Source of the DNA: Hsuehochloa calcarea
Lineage: Eukaryota > Streptophyta > Magnoliopsida > Poales > Poaceae
Direction of reading: 5' to 3'
Length of the DNA: 64,000 nucleotides
Assembly: GCA_036346395.1 (NCBI GenBank)
Contig: CM070604.1
Span: 52,975,003 to 53,039,002, forward strand
The translations under genes and the position numbers were made by a program. This document shows positions 1 to 9,857 of the stretch, in pieces. Position 1 is the stretch's first letter, and each line of letters opens with the position of its first letter. The notes under the pieces were generated by a model. It saw nothing but the letters and a program-made list of their open reading frames with translations. It was not told the DNA's origin and made no database searches.

Positions 1-1005
1 CACATCACATACATATATAAATATGCAACACCCTAAATTTTGAATCCAAAGATCCTGATGTGGAAATTTTTTTAAAAAATTAAACTTTTTTTGTGTATTA
101 CTGGTTTGTGACTTGTTTTCGGGCTTTTGAAGATTGTTTTAGTTGTAGTTCTACCATGGAGATTTTTCCGCAAGCAAATTGTCACTTAAAAAGAATTTAA
201 ACTAAGAATGTCACGCACAAAGCACTGTTAAAGACAAAAATCTAAATCCAAGATTAAGATTAGAATACAAAAGAATCACTTAAAAACCTCTAAACTTTGA
301 TTTAGGCCAAAGCCATGAATCAGTCCACCAACCTTTTGCTTTTTCTCTTTTCTTTTCTCTTCCTTTTCCTCCTGTTTTCCAGCCGAAACCGGCCTTGGCC
401 CAGCGCCACCCTCCCCTGGTTTTCCTCTAGGCCTCAACCCACACTGCACACGCATCCTACCTGCTTCGTCCTCGCCTTCCCCTCAATGCCACACCTGCCC
501 GTACTAGCGCCGCATAGAGATGACGCCCCTTGCTATTCATCGCATCCTGTGACGTCGCAAAGGAGCAAATGGCCTACCCGTCTCTTCGGTGTCCCTCCAC
601 GCCACTGTTCTCGTACTGCCCCGACGTCGCGTCATCCCATTGGTCTGCTTCAGCCACTAGCCCTCTATCCCCCCTCTCGCCTATTGTCGTAGCAAAAAGC
701 GAGCTATATAGTAAGAGAAGGGGGACCCCGGACAAGCCTATAAGGACTCCAGGGATCATCGGAGAGAGGGACTAGCCAGTGACAAGAACGAGATGATTGT
801 TATTACTCCGGGGAATTCGTGCTGATTTTCTGTCCCTTTTACAGGAGGGGGTGACACCCTATTTTATAGTCCTTTGTGAGAGGGTCTTGTACATTACCCT
901 TCTAACCCTATGACAATGCTATGCGCGTAGGAACTGCAGGGACATTCCCCCTACGCCTAGGCCTTGGTCCATGGTGGGCGCTCCTGGGCCTGATCCATCC
1001 TGTTG
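1..1005. other. Window start without a recognisable gene
   Basis: AT-rich sequence to about 320, then GC-richer sequence from about 340 to 1000. Open frames here are short and low in complexity, mostly Leu/Phe/Ser/Pro-rich, with no family motif. The stretch from about 770 to 1000 has the look of LTR or untranslated transposon sequence leading into the tandem repeat that follows, but I could not place LTR ends. Confidence 0.5.
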
Positions 1006-1009
1006 GTGC

Positions 1010-1305
1010 CTCCGGTCCAGGATCGTTAGTAAGGGCTTCGGGTTCACCTCGGAGGTGGCCTAGGGGTCCTGCTAGCTCCGGGGATCGCGGGAACCCTTCG
1101 GGGAGGCTTCAGTTCCACCTTGGAGGTGGCATGGAGGTCCTACTGCTCCGGGCCTCGCGGGGCTCCAGGGACCCTTCGGGGAGGCTTCGATTCCACCGCG
1201 GAGGTGGCCCGATGACCTGCTGCTCCGGGCCATGCGGGGCTCCGGGACCCTTCGGGGAGGCTTTGGTTCCACCCCGAGGTGGCCCGGAGGTCCTGCTGCA
1301 CCTTT
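1010..1305. repeat. GC-rich tandem repeat, 70-77 bp units
   Basis: About four diverged head-to-tail units. The phrase CTCCGGG starts units near 1076, 1146 and 1223, giving spacings of 70 and 77 bp. Each unit carries CCCTTCGGGGAGGCTT followed by a TTCCACC...GAGGTGG segment. Open frames through it on both strands only reflect its GC content. It directly abuts the retrotransposon gag remnant, so it is probably part of the same or an overlapping retroelement (inference). Confidence 0.8.
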
Positions 1306-2790
1306 AATGATCCAGACGATTTCATGGGGACTGCTACAAGATTAACACAAGATTCACATGTTTTACCTTTAATGACCATAGCATATTTCTCCTTATATAA
1401 AGTAGTTTTAAGTTTAAGATCTGTACATGAAGCACATGTAGCAGACTCAATACTGTCTTTAAGCTTGTCATATTTAACTCTAGCTGCTTCTAAGATATCT
1501 TTAACTTCATATTCGCGTTCTAAGCAGAAAGTGCAAATGCTAGAATCAGCCACACCAGAAGCAACCAACTTGCTAGACTCTAAGCATTTTTCACATGGAG
1601 CATATTTAACCTCAACTAGCTCAGTCCTAGCATTTTCAAGTTGTTGCAAAGTAATATTATGAGCAAATTGCAGTTTAGCAAATTCTGAGTGCAGAGCATG
1701 GCAGGATAAACATTCATCAGATTCAAGAGTCTTAGCATTAGTAAGTTCTAATGTCAAATTATCTACTAGTGACTATAAGTCCTTGTCTTGGCCATGATAA
1801 ACTCTAAAGCCTTATCCTGACTCATGAGTTGCTCAAATATAGTTTCACATCTATAAGAAAGGACATCATAGGAGGGAGGTACCTCATCGTTGTCGTCGTC
1901 AACGGAGTCGGCCATGAAGCACAAGCGGATGAAGTCCTTGGCCTTCCCCTTCTTCTTGTTTTGAGGGATCTCCTCCTCCTTGTCCTCTTCGCTCCCGGAG
2001 TCTACACCGCTTAAGGATTGTTCCTCAAAAGCGGTAAAAACCCGGTGAACGGCCTTCGTCAGCTTGGCAGTATCATACCTTGATTTGTTCCATTGAGGCT
2101 TCTTCCAAGCTTGCTTTCCCTCCTTATGGTTGCTCTTACCTTTCAGCTTGGGGCAATTTGCCCGGGTATGATTAAGCTCACTACACTCATAGCAAGTCAC
2201 ATGACCTCCTCTATTTCTGTTTCTCGTATTGTTATAGGCCCGTGTGACCTTTTTGACTATGAGGGCCAACTCAGCCTCAGGGAGACTTTCAAACTCCTCT
2301 TCACGGTGAAAATCCAGAAGAAAACTCAGAAGACCCATCAGAAGCTCTCTTGAGCGGGTCTACTACCAAAGCCATATTTTCCTTCCTGAGATGATCAATC
2401 ATCTTGATTTCATGAGTCTTGAGCTTGCTATAGAGCAGCTCCAAAGTCAGATCAGAGAGGTTGGCGTTCTCCTCAATGGCGGTAGCCTTTATCTCCCACT
2501 CCTTGGTGTTGATTGTAGCCAAGAGGTGGATGACATTTTCAGACTGAGAATATTCAATACCAACAGCTTTCATCTGATTAATCACTTTATTAAAGCGACT
2601 AAAATGTCATCGATGCTCTCTCCAGGACGCATTTCGAATTTGTTATATTCATGCTTATAGATTGTCTGTCGTACTTTCTTGATTTGGGACGAACCCTCAT
2701 GGTAGGTTTCGAGAGTGTTCCAAATCTCATATGCATTTACCAGACATTCATCGTGGTCGGTGCACAATTTAGTACTAACCAGTTAGCCCA
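1306..2790 (-). pseudogene. Decayed copia-like retrotransposon gag
   Basis: On the minus strand several broken frames line up in gag order. Around 2767-2582 there is a UBN2-type segment. It continues in a shifted frame at 2585-2301. A third frame at 2338-1766 holds a CCHC zinc knuckle (CYECSELNHTRANC, spacing CX2CX4HX4C) followed by Lys-rich and acidic stretches. A fourth frame, 1757-1306, is Cys-rich and coiled-coil-like. Stops and frame changes show it is not functional. No protease, integrase or reverse transcriptase follows, and no paired LTRs were found. Assignment to the copia type rests on the UBN2-like gag plus single knuckle and is moderately sure. Confidence 0.75.
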
Positions 2791-3290
2791 GTGCTTCTTA
2801 CTACTCCCACTAGTGTTGATTGTACAAACGTACTGAAAACCATAATGGTATAGAGGTATGATGCGGAAATTTAATAATACAGAGTAGCAACAAGTGCATA
2901 TTGGTCATACATGCATACAATTTTTTACTTATAAAAAACATACCTCTACCTTTTCAAATTATGGGTGTTTGGTTCGAGGAGTAGCCAGTTTACCTCTCCA
3001 TTAATTGACCCATACTAGAATACGCAAGGTAGCACCGTACCCGACAGCAACGGCAAAGGCAGCACTGCACCCCTAGAACACGGACGAGCTAGCTTCGGCT
3101 CTCAAAAGCACAAACGAGTTAGATCTAGACCCTGAAAGCACGAACTTGCTATATGACACAATGAGAGGGCGTCCGACCTCCGATGAACAACGAGGGATCC
3201 GAACCCTATGGTACAAACGAGCGAGGTCTAGTCCAGTAACACCGCTAGTTTTGCGGTTCCAATTTTATTATTGTTTTTAGGATAAAACTA
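2791..3290. other. Intergenic sequence upstream of H3.3
   Basis: No gene or structured repeat recognised. The stretch separates the gag remnant from the H3.3 promoter and is moderately AT-rich. Confidence 0.5.
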
Positions 3291-3343
3291 TGTCAACCAA
3301 GCTCACGCAGCACTACAGGAGAGATCCTGGCCAAAGCCTAACG

Positions 3344-3361
3344 CCACGTCACCGATCCGCG
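3344..3361 (+). promoter_or_regulatory. Plant histone type I element (hexamer plus reversed octamer)
   Basis: The bases read CCACGTCACCGATCCGCG. This contains the hexamer ACGTCA and, two bases later, the octamer CGCGGATC in reverse orientation. That arrangement is the type I element described for plant S-phase histone promoters. It lies about 165 bp upstream of the TATA box and 290 bp upstream of the H3.3 start codon. Confidence 0.85.
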
Positions 3362-3525
3362 CCTGCTCGCTCCCCACCAAGCAGCGACGAGCACACGGAT
3401 CGTGTGCTTTCTCCGCGCCAACTGCGGCCGTCGGATGGGATAACGATCCCGAAACCTTTCCACAACGGGCACAAGAAACTGCCTCGGTCCACGCGTCTCC
3501 TGCCTCCCGCACACCACGCCCCGCC

Positions 3526-3533
3526 TATAAATA
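3526..3533 (+). promoter_or_regulatory. TATA box of the H3.3 gene
   Basis: TATAAATA sits 118 bp upstream of the H3.3 ATG in a C-rich context, at a normal distance for a short 5' leader. Confidence 0.8.
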
Positions 3534-3650
3534 CACCCCAAAACACCGAGATTTCATCCCTTCGTCGCGCTTTCGATTTAGTTTGTTTGCCGTCGAGTCC
3601 GACTTCCCCTAGATCCGTACCAGGAGCGCGCTCGGGTTCGAGGAGAGGAG

Positions 3651-4154
3651 ATGGCCCGTACGAAGCAGACCGCGCGCAAGTCCACCGGCGGCAAGGCCCC
3701 CAGGAAGCAGCTCGCAACCAAGGTGCGTCTCGTCTCCTCTCGTCTCGCCTTGTGCCGTTCCGATCCCTAGTTTGCTCCTGGGGTTTTCGCTGAGACGTTT
3801 TTATTTGCGTTGCAGGCTGCGAGGAAGTCGGCGCCGACGACCGGCGGCGTTAAGAAGCCCCACCGCTACAGGCCCGGGACCGTGGCGCTGCGTGAGATCC
3901 GCAAGTACCAGAAGAGCACGGAGCTCCTGATCCGCAAGCTGCCGTTCCAGCGCCTCGTCCGCGAGATCGCGCAGGATTTCAAGACGGACCTCCGGTTCCA
4001 GAGCCACGCAGTGCTGGCGCTCCAGGAGGCGGCGGAGGCCTACCTTGTAGGGCTCTTCGAGGACACCAACCTCTGCGCCATCCACGCCAAGCGCGTCACC
4101 ATCATGCCTAAGGACATCCAGCTCGCTCGCCGCATCCGAGGCGAGCGCGCTTAG
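3651..4154 (+). CDS. Histone H3.3 (replacement variant)
   Basis: Core nucleosome histone of the replication-independent type, 136 codons. Exon 1 is 3651-3722 (24 codons, starting MARTKQTARKS and ending at Lys23). The intron is 3723-3815, with GTGCGT at the donor and TGCAG at the acceptor. Exon 2 is 3816-4154. Variant-diagnostic residues, counted without the initiator Met, are Thr31, Tyr41, His87 and Leu90, the plant H3.3 set rather than the H3.1 set (Ala31, Phe41, Ser87, Ala90). The tail lysines K4, K9, K27 and K36 are all present and the frame is intact. An intron in an H3 gene also fits H3.3. The unusual point is the type I S-phase promoter element upstream. A linker histone gene follows about 3.4 kb downstream on the same strand. 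Confidence 0.97.
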
Positions 4155-7100
4155 GGCTCGTCACCGCCGCCGCCCCGCCTTGCTTAGAAGCAAGGGGATG
4201 GGGAATCGAATTGACGCCCATCAACTTGTTGATTCCCTTCCGGATTTAGATCTTATTACGGTTGGTTGTTGGTTGGTGTACAAATATGGATGATTACAAG
4301 TCTCTTCTGTGTTCTTCCTTTGATTTGCGTCTTGGCAAAACAGAGGTTAAAGATAAGGACTACCGTATATTGTTACTGCTAAGTAATTGCATCTTGTTCG
4401 TAATCCTTGGTTGGTTGTGATGTCCTTGTGGCAATTCCGATCTGTTTGGTTTGCCTTGTGTATGTCGCGCACGTGTGGGCGGCGGATTCCCTCTTCGCCG
4501 GTGGATTTCAGGTGGTGGTTTCGGCAGTTCCCAGTTTTGAGTCGAGTCGCGTGTCCGCTCTTGCGACGTCCGCGTATATTTGTTACTGTGTTGCAGACAG
4601 CAGCATTTGTCACCGTGTTACTGTGCTTTCCCCACCGTTGATTTTTGAGTTTGCATGCAAAAAAAAGTTATGAAATTCAAGGGGCCTAGCATGCTCCCGT
4701 GACAAAAAAAAAAGCTCGGATTCCCATCTCATCCGTCTGTCGCCGTTGACGCTTTGTTCTTTATTTCAAGTTCCGTGACAAAAAATGCTCAGATTCACAT
4801 CTCATCCGTCTGTCGCCTTTTGACGCGTTGCTCTTTATTTCAAGCTCCCGTGACAAGAAAATGCTTGGATTCCATTTCTCATGCGTCAATCGCCATTGAG
4901 GCTTAGCTCTTCAATTGTCCGTCGCGTCTTGTCACATCTTGTCTCCTTTCGCGCGCGTTTTTGTCTCGCCTTCTCGTTTGGATTTTTGGCAAACGATTTA
5001 GAATCATTGTTTATAATTGCCGTTAGCAGACATTAGCAGGTAATATTTTTTTGGTTATGTAGTTAGTTTAAAATTATGTGAGTTCTGTGTTATAATTAAT
5101 TAGTTCTAGTTAAATTAATTATGCATAATTAATTCGTTATTATTATTCAAGCATAGCTAATTAGTCGTTGATTTGTAATTATTAAGCATAGCTTATTAGT
5201 TGTTGATTAATTAGTCGTAATTACTTAATTATTATAAATTCGTTGGAATTAAATCTTAATTAGTATTTGTTTATTTAGTTGTATTTTATGAGACCTAATT
5301 TAATTAGGCATCATTAATTAGTGACGCTAGTAAGTTGTAATTATTTATTTGTTATAAATATATCGTAATTATTTTAGTACTATTCAGTTCATGTCATTGA
5401 TTTAGCCGCGAGTAATATCGTTGTCATCACGTGGCATATGTTAATTTGCGGTAATTAATTAGTTTTAATTAATTTAATCATAACTAATTTAGTTGTAAAC
5501 CTGGTCGTAGTTAATTAGTGGTGCACGTTAATTTATTGGCTGTATTTAGTCGTAATTTATAATTTATGGTAATTTATTATCATTATCAATTTTTACTAAT
5601 AATTTGTCTCTATTTATACGAGAAAGAGTGTTCCGATCTTTCGATGAGAAATATAACTCAATTTGAAAAGACAACTATCACGCTTCGACTACCAATCGTA
5701 CACAATTAATATGCCCGACAATTGCTGAACCAACTCCGAGATTGTTATCGACCTTCTCGAAGGACGATCGACCTGACTACGAAGTTCTATTCCTGTATGC
5801 AATCGAAGAATAAGTTAATAATAAAAATATATGAAATTATAAATATGATTGAAGCACTCAAAAGATGGGGTTCTCAAGCACGATGACACTGTTGCACTAG
5901 CCGAGCAAGATAAATTTGTATAGTTTCACAAGTGGAAAACTAAACCAAACAAAACCAACTAAATCCTAAGAGTGATGACCACTAGTTTTAAGGAAGAAGA
6001 GAAGGGAGGGGGCGTCAGCCAGCACAAGGGAAACCGACCCCAACTCCTTCTGGACTTCCCCTAGGACTCAAACTCCATGACTCTATCCGAATTACAAGCC
6101 TGCCACCCAATAGCAAAGGTGGCGCAAAACCTTATTCCTTTACTCAAATATTTCTAAGTGTTGGTCTAGACAACTTATTTAGAATTGCTTACTATTGTTT
6201 TTTTTGTTTCTATCAGTATTGAGCCATACTCTGTCATTTTGTCTATTGGTGTTTTCGGTTGTGACAAGACAGAACTTGATCATGTCTTGTGCACTGTGAT
6301 ATTGCTTCTGCTTTGTTTTCGGTTTGTATTAACTGCAAGCATGTTTGCTTCCTGTGCTATGTCAAATGTTCAATTCTCTGTTAGTCGAAAATTCAATATG
6401 CTGGAATAGTGTCTTTGTGCACTATTAAATCTCAAGAACTTTTGTTGATTGAGAGTTTAATATGCCAGATTAAGATAAAATTTGGCATATTAGTAAAACA
6501 TTAAATTTTTGAACTCAAAGTCTGATTTAGAGTTATCATATTCAATTGATGAAGAATATTGACATAAGTGTTATGATGGTCAAGATTATGTCTTACTAGC
6601 CGTCTGAGAGCAATCATTAATATTTTAAATCTTAGTTTTATGCTGATTTCTTTTGTATACATGATGAATGCGTTGAGCATATTACCATTTTTAGATGATT
6701 TGGAGAAATTACATGTGTATGTGTTATTTTGTTCATTTAAATATTGCTGGAATTATGTTTTAATATCATTTAAGTATGCTGGAATTAAATCTGATTGTTT
6801 ACTAAAACTGTATTTTTCTACAATAGTAATTACCATATTTATATTTTATCCCATCACTACTCGTTTTCTTTTTTTTTATTATTAACTTTTAGTGATAAAC
6901 ATACATGGAACATATCAACGTGAGATGGACAGTGTTAGAGCCCGAAGCCTTAAGCATCAAATGCCCCTGCCAAGAAGCTTATACCCACGGACCAGCTCAA
7001 CCCTCCCAAAAACACACACAAGCACGCACCATCTCACAAACCCCCAAAATTCTCCCTCAAATCAGAACCATTCACCAAAATTTCAAAAACCCGACTCGCA

Positions 7101-7300
7101 TCTCACTCCAAATCTCTACCCGGACAAAAATCCCCAACCAAACCATAAATCCGCGCCCCCAAATTCGTCCACCGAAAAACGCCCGAAAAAACAAGACCCC
7201 CAACACCGAAACCCCCCCAACGCAGCGGCGAAAAGTCCAGAAGCTCCCAGAGGGCACACGACCGCGTCGCCGCGCCACGTGTGCGTCCGTGATCTCTCCT
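4155..7300. other. Long intergenic region between H3.3 and H1
   Basis: The first few hundred bases are the H3.3 3' untranslated region. A three-copy tandem repeat lies at 4696-4917. From about 5000 to 5600 the DNA is very AT-rich, with many TTAATTA/TAATTAG words. From 5600 to 6900 it is AT-rich without recognisable genes. From about 6950 to 7250 it becomes C/A-rich, upstream of the H1 promoter. Open frames across 6892-7513 are composition artefacts with no family motif. Confidence 0.6.
4696..4917. repeat. Tandem repeat, three copies of about 75 bp
   Basis: Copies begin at the CCGTGACAA word near 4697, 4773 and 4848. Each continues through an A-rich run, a CTCATCCGTCTGTCGCC-like segment and CTCTTTATTTCAAG. 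The third copy is the most diverged. No coding potential. Confidence 0.85.
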
Positions 7301-7311
7301 CCGGGGATCCC

Positions 7312-7365
7312 GATCCGCGTGAGACATCATCTGACCAATGGGAGCGCCCCACTCACCTGTATAAA
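7312..7365 (+). promoter_or_regulatory. H1 promoter: reversed histone octamer, CCAAT and TATA box
   Basis: GATCCGCG, the plant histone octamer CGCGGATC in reverse, is at 7312-7319. A CCAAT box is at 7334-7338 and TATAAA at 7360-7365. A G-box-like CCACGTGT is nearby at about 7276. The transcription start would then fall near 7390, just before the N-terminal H1-like reading frame. Confidence 0.75.
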
Positions 7366-7491
7366 CCGGAGCCGCGCCTGCGCGCCTCAAATCCGAGCCG
7401 GCGACCGAGGAAGCGGCGGCGGTTGGCGCCGTAGAGGCGCCGGGGGTGGAGGAGGTGGTAGCTGCAGGGGAGGGGAAGAAGGCGGAGGGGG

Positions 7492-7548
7492 AGCAGGAGA
7501 AGGGCAAGTGTAATATCTCGGTCTGCGTGGCAGCAGGAGAAGGGCAAG
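7492..7548 (+). repeat. Frame-breaking 40-bp offset duplication in H1 exon 1
   Basis: The 17-mer AGCAGGAGAAGGGCAAG occurs at 7492-7508 and again at 7532-7548, an offset of 40 bp, which is not a multiple of three. It separates the acidic N-terminal H1 frame from the frame that leads into the globular domain. A second 17-bp direct repeat (GCCCAGGTCGGCGGGGC) is at 7567-7583 and 7589-7605. Confidence 0.9.
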
Positions 7549-7560
7549 AGATATAATGAA

Positions 7561-8135
7561 ATGGAAGCCCAGGTCGGCGGGGCCGCAAGCCCAGGTCGGC
7601 GGGGCTCCCCCTACTTCGAGGTGAGGAAAAGGCTCTAGCTTAATAGTTTGATATGAATACGATCATATGATTAACCCACGAGTTGCGTTGGATTCTAATG
7701 AAGAGTTGTGAAATTTCTCGTGATGGTTGTGATCAGATGGTCAAGGAGGCGATTCTGGCCCTGGACGGCAAGTGGGGGTCGAGCCCGTACGCGATCGCCA
7801 AGTACATGGGGGAGCAGCACAAGGAGGTGCTCCCGGCCAACTACCGCAAGGTGCTGGCCGTGCAGCTGCGGAACTTGGCCGCCAAGGGCAGGCTCGTGAA
7901 GGTGAAGGCCTCGTTCAAGCTCGCAGCGGCCGAGGAGAAGGCGGCGGCGGCGGCCATGGCCAAGAGGAGGCGGTCCGCCAAGAAGACGTCGGCGCCGAAG
8001 GAGGCGAAGAAGGCGGTGGCCCAGGCCCGCCCGGCGCGCGCGAAGAGGGCGAAGAAGGCGGCTCCGGCGCCTTCGAAGCCGAAGCAGCCCAGGTCGATCC
8101 GCATCACCCTTGCGGCCAACAAGGCCAGCGCCTGA
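7561..8135 (+). CDS. Linker histone H1, short form with a damaged 5' exon
   Basis: Binds linker DNA at the nucleosome entry and exit. Exon 1 ends at 7620 (donor GTGAGG) with Ser-Pro-Tyr-Phe-Glu. The intron is 7621-7736 and exon 2 is 7737-8135, starting MVKEAILAL. The winged-helix globular domain is clear (GSSPYAIAKYM, LPANYRKVLAVQLRNLAAKG, VKVKASFKL). A Lys/Ala/Pro-rich basic tail follows to the stop at 8133-8135. With the in-frame ATG at 7561 the product is 152 residues. Upstream, an acidic H1-like frame (ATEEAAAVGAVEAPG) lies at about 7401-7508. It has CCG where the start codon should be, and it is thrown out of frame by a 40-bp duplication. The gene may therefore be N-terminally truncated or a pseudogene in formation. 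Short stress-type H1 variants exist in plants, so a functional short product is also possible. Confidence 0.85.
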
Positions 8136-9857
8136 TGCCATCCGTCGCGCCGTCGTGGTGTGCGTGTGATGATGTATCCCCTGTCCTATAGCTTAGCGCT
8201 GCTCTGCTTACTACTACTATAGTATGGTCGTCGTTGTCTGATCGATCGAGCGCTCTGTTTCTCTCAGTGCTGTAGATACCACCTGTGTTTCTCGCAATAA
8301 GGGCGCTCTCTTTTTCTGCTGCTGCTGCTGCTGCTGCTAGTTTTTGGTTTGGTTGGGGAGAAGAATGTGACTGTAGTACTCATCTTGACGAGGAGGCTTC
8401 AATAAGATTGATGTATCTTAGCATGGAGTAGTGCTCATCTTTGTCGAGTGATCACGGTGTTATGTTGTCTTGTATGCTGGTTTTGATTGCTCTCTTTGGA
8501 TTAGATTTAGGGGATGGATCAATCTTCTGGATCAGTCCAGAGAATTGCTCATGGCAATGGAGGCAGCCTTCTGGTTAGTTTGTTCAGGCGAAGGGAAGTC
8601 ACACACACACACATACACTGCATCTCAACTCTGAAGACGAGTACAGGGAAGTTTGTACTTGGTTGGCAGCGCCGATTCGGCTGGATGAGCACGCCTTGAA
8701 TGCTTCTTGCGTGTCCAACCATTTTAACCAGCATCTTTGATCATTTTGAATGTCAACTCTTTTAGTCTAGTCCGATCAATCCTGGTTGTTGATCGTAGTC
8801 GATTTTAAATCATCTACACAATAATAGACTAAAAAATCGATTCGAACATAAATTCCTCGCAACTTAGTCACGTTAGCCAAACACATACATCATGCAACGC
8901 CTATGCACTAAATCTCATGAATTTGGTTAATTCCACAAGATCATAGCACTTCACTGTGCATGATCATGCCCTAGCCGGTCTGACTACTGCCCTCAGCTGA
9001 TCTGACCGCCACCCTGGCCGATCAGACCACTGGCCATCAGCCGGTGACACCGCACTCCATATTTCCATAACACCTCTTTATGTACTTTTCGGCAAAACTC
9101 TATCTAGTTTTTGCGTCGAGTCCCCATTTTCAACGAGACCTGGTGCAAACACACCTCAAAATACTTCCACACAAAGTGTTTGATCACATTACTCGAAATT
9201 CCACTTCGCCAGTCACGATCGGTTTGACTGCCGATCTCAGCCGGTCTCACCGCCACCTTTGAGACGATCAGACCGGCCCCAAGATCGGTTAGACCGCATA
9301 CAACCTGATAGTCAAGTGACACTCAGTTAAACAGAGGACTTGGAGGAAATTGGAGTGTGTTGGTGGAGAAAGAGGATACTGCTAGCAATAGGAGGATTGG
9401 CTTGCACATGGGTTGTTTTTTCATCATGCATAGTCTTCGAAATGGGGACACCAAGTGTGGGAAGAAGGGAGGAGAGGCGAGGATGAAGTGGGGCGATGTC
9501 GCCTTATCACATGCGATTTTAGGGAGGAAAAAAAAGAAAGCAACTCCCAACTAACTAGATGGGCATCGCGCCCGTGTGGGTCCTGTGTTTTTTTTTAATT
9601 ATGTGTATATGTATTGTTGTACATACGCATAGTAGTAGAGGAAAATGCAACGAAGTCTCTTGTACAATGAATCGGACTATGACATAAGGTTTTAGCTGGT
9701 ATAGTAAACTATCAATGATCTTGTATTGTTAGTCATTGGCATTGAAAAGCCTCATGGGCATAGCTAAAAATTAAAATGATAGTTCAGTATCAGCAATGTC
9801 CCTCGGTATGTCTATAACAGAATGTCTTTATTTTCTGAAAAATGAACAAAAAGTTGG
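8136..9857. other. H1 3' region and repeat-derived intergenic DNA
   Basis: A CTG trinucleotide run at 8317-8338 lies in the probable H1 3' untranslated region. Between about 8960 and 9310 the motif CCGGTCTGACC or its complement (CGGTTAGACCG, CGATCAGACC) recurs in both orientations. This resembles LTR sequence, but no ends were identified. No gene recognised. Confidence 0.55.

Noticed and set aside
315..692. Plus-strand open frame starting with a Leu/Phe-rich, signal-like stretch
   Set aside because: Low complexity, no family motif, overlapped by an opposing frame; pyrimidine-rich DNA explains it.
921..1307. Gly/Arg/Pro-rich frame
   Set aside because: Translation of the 70-77 bp tandem repeat, open on both strands.
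6892..7513. Overlapping plus-strand frames upstream of H1
   Set aside because: C/A-rich composition effect; they run through the H1 promoter and leader.
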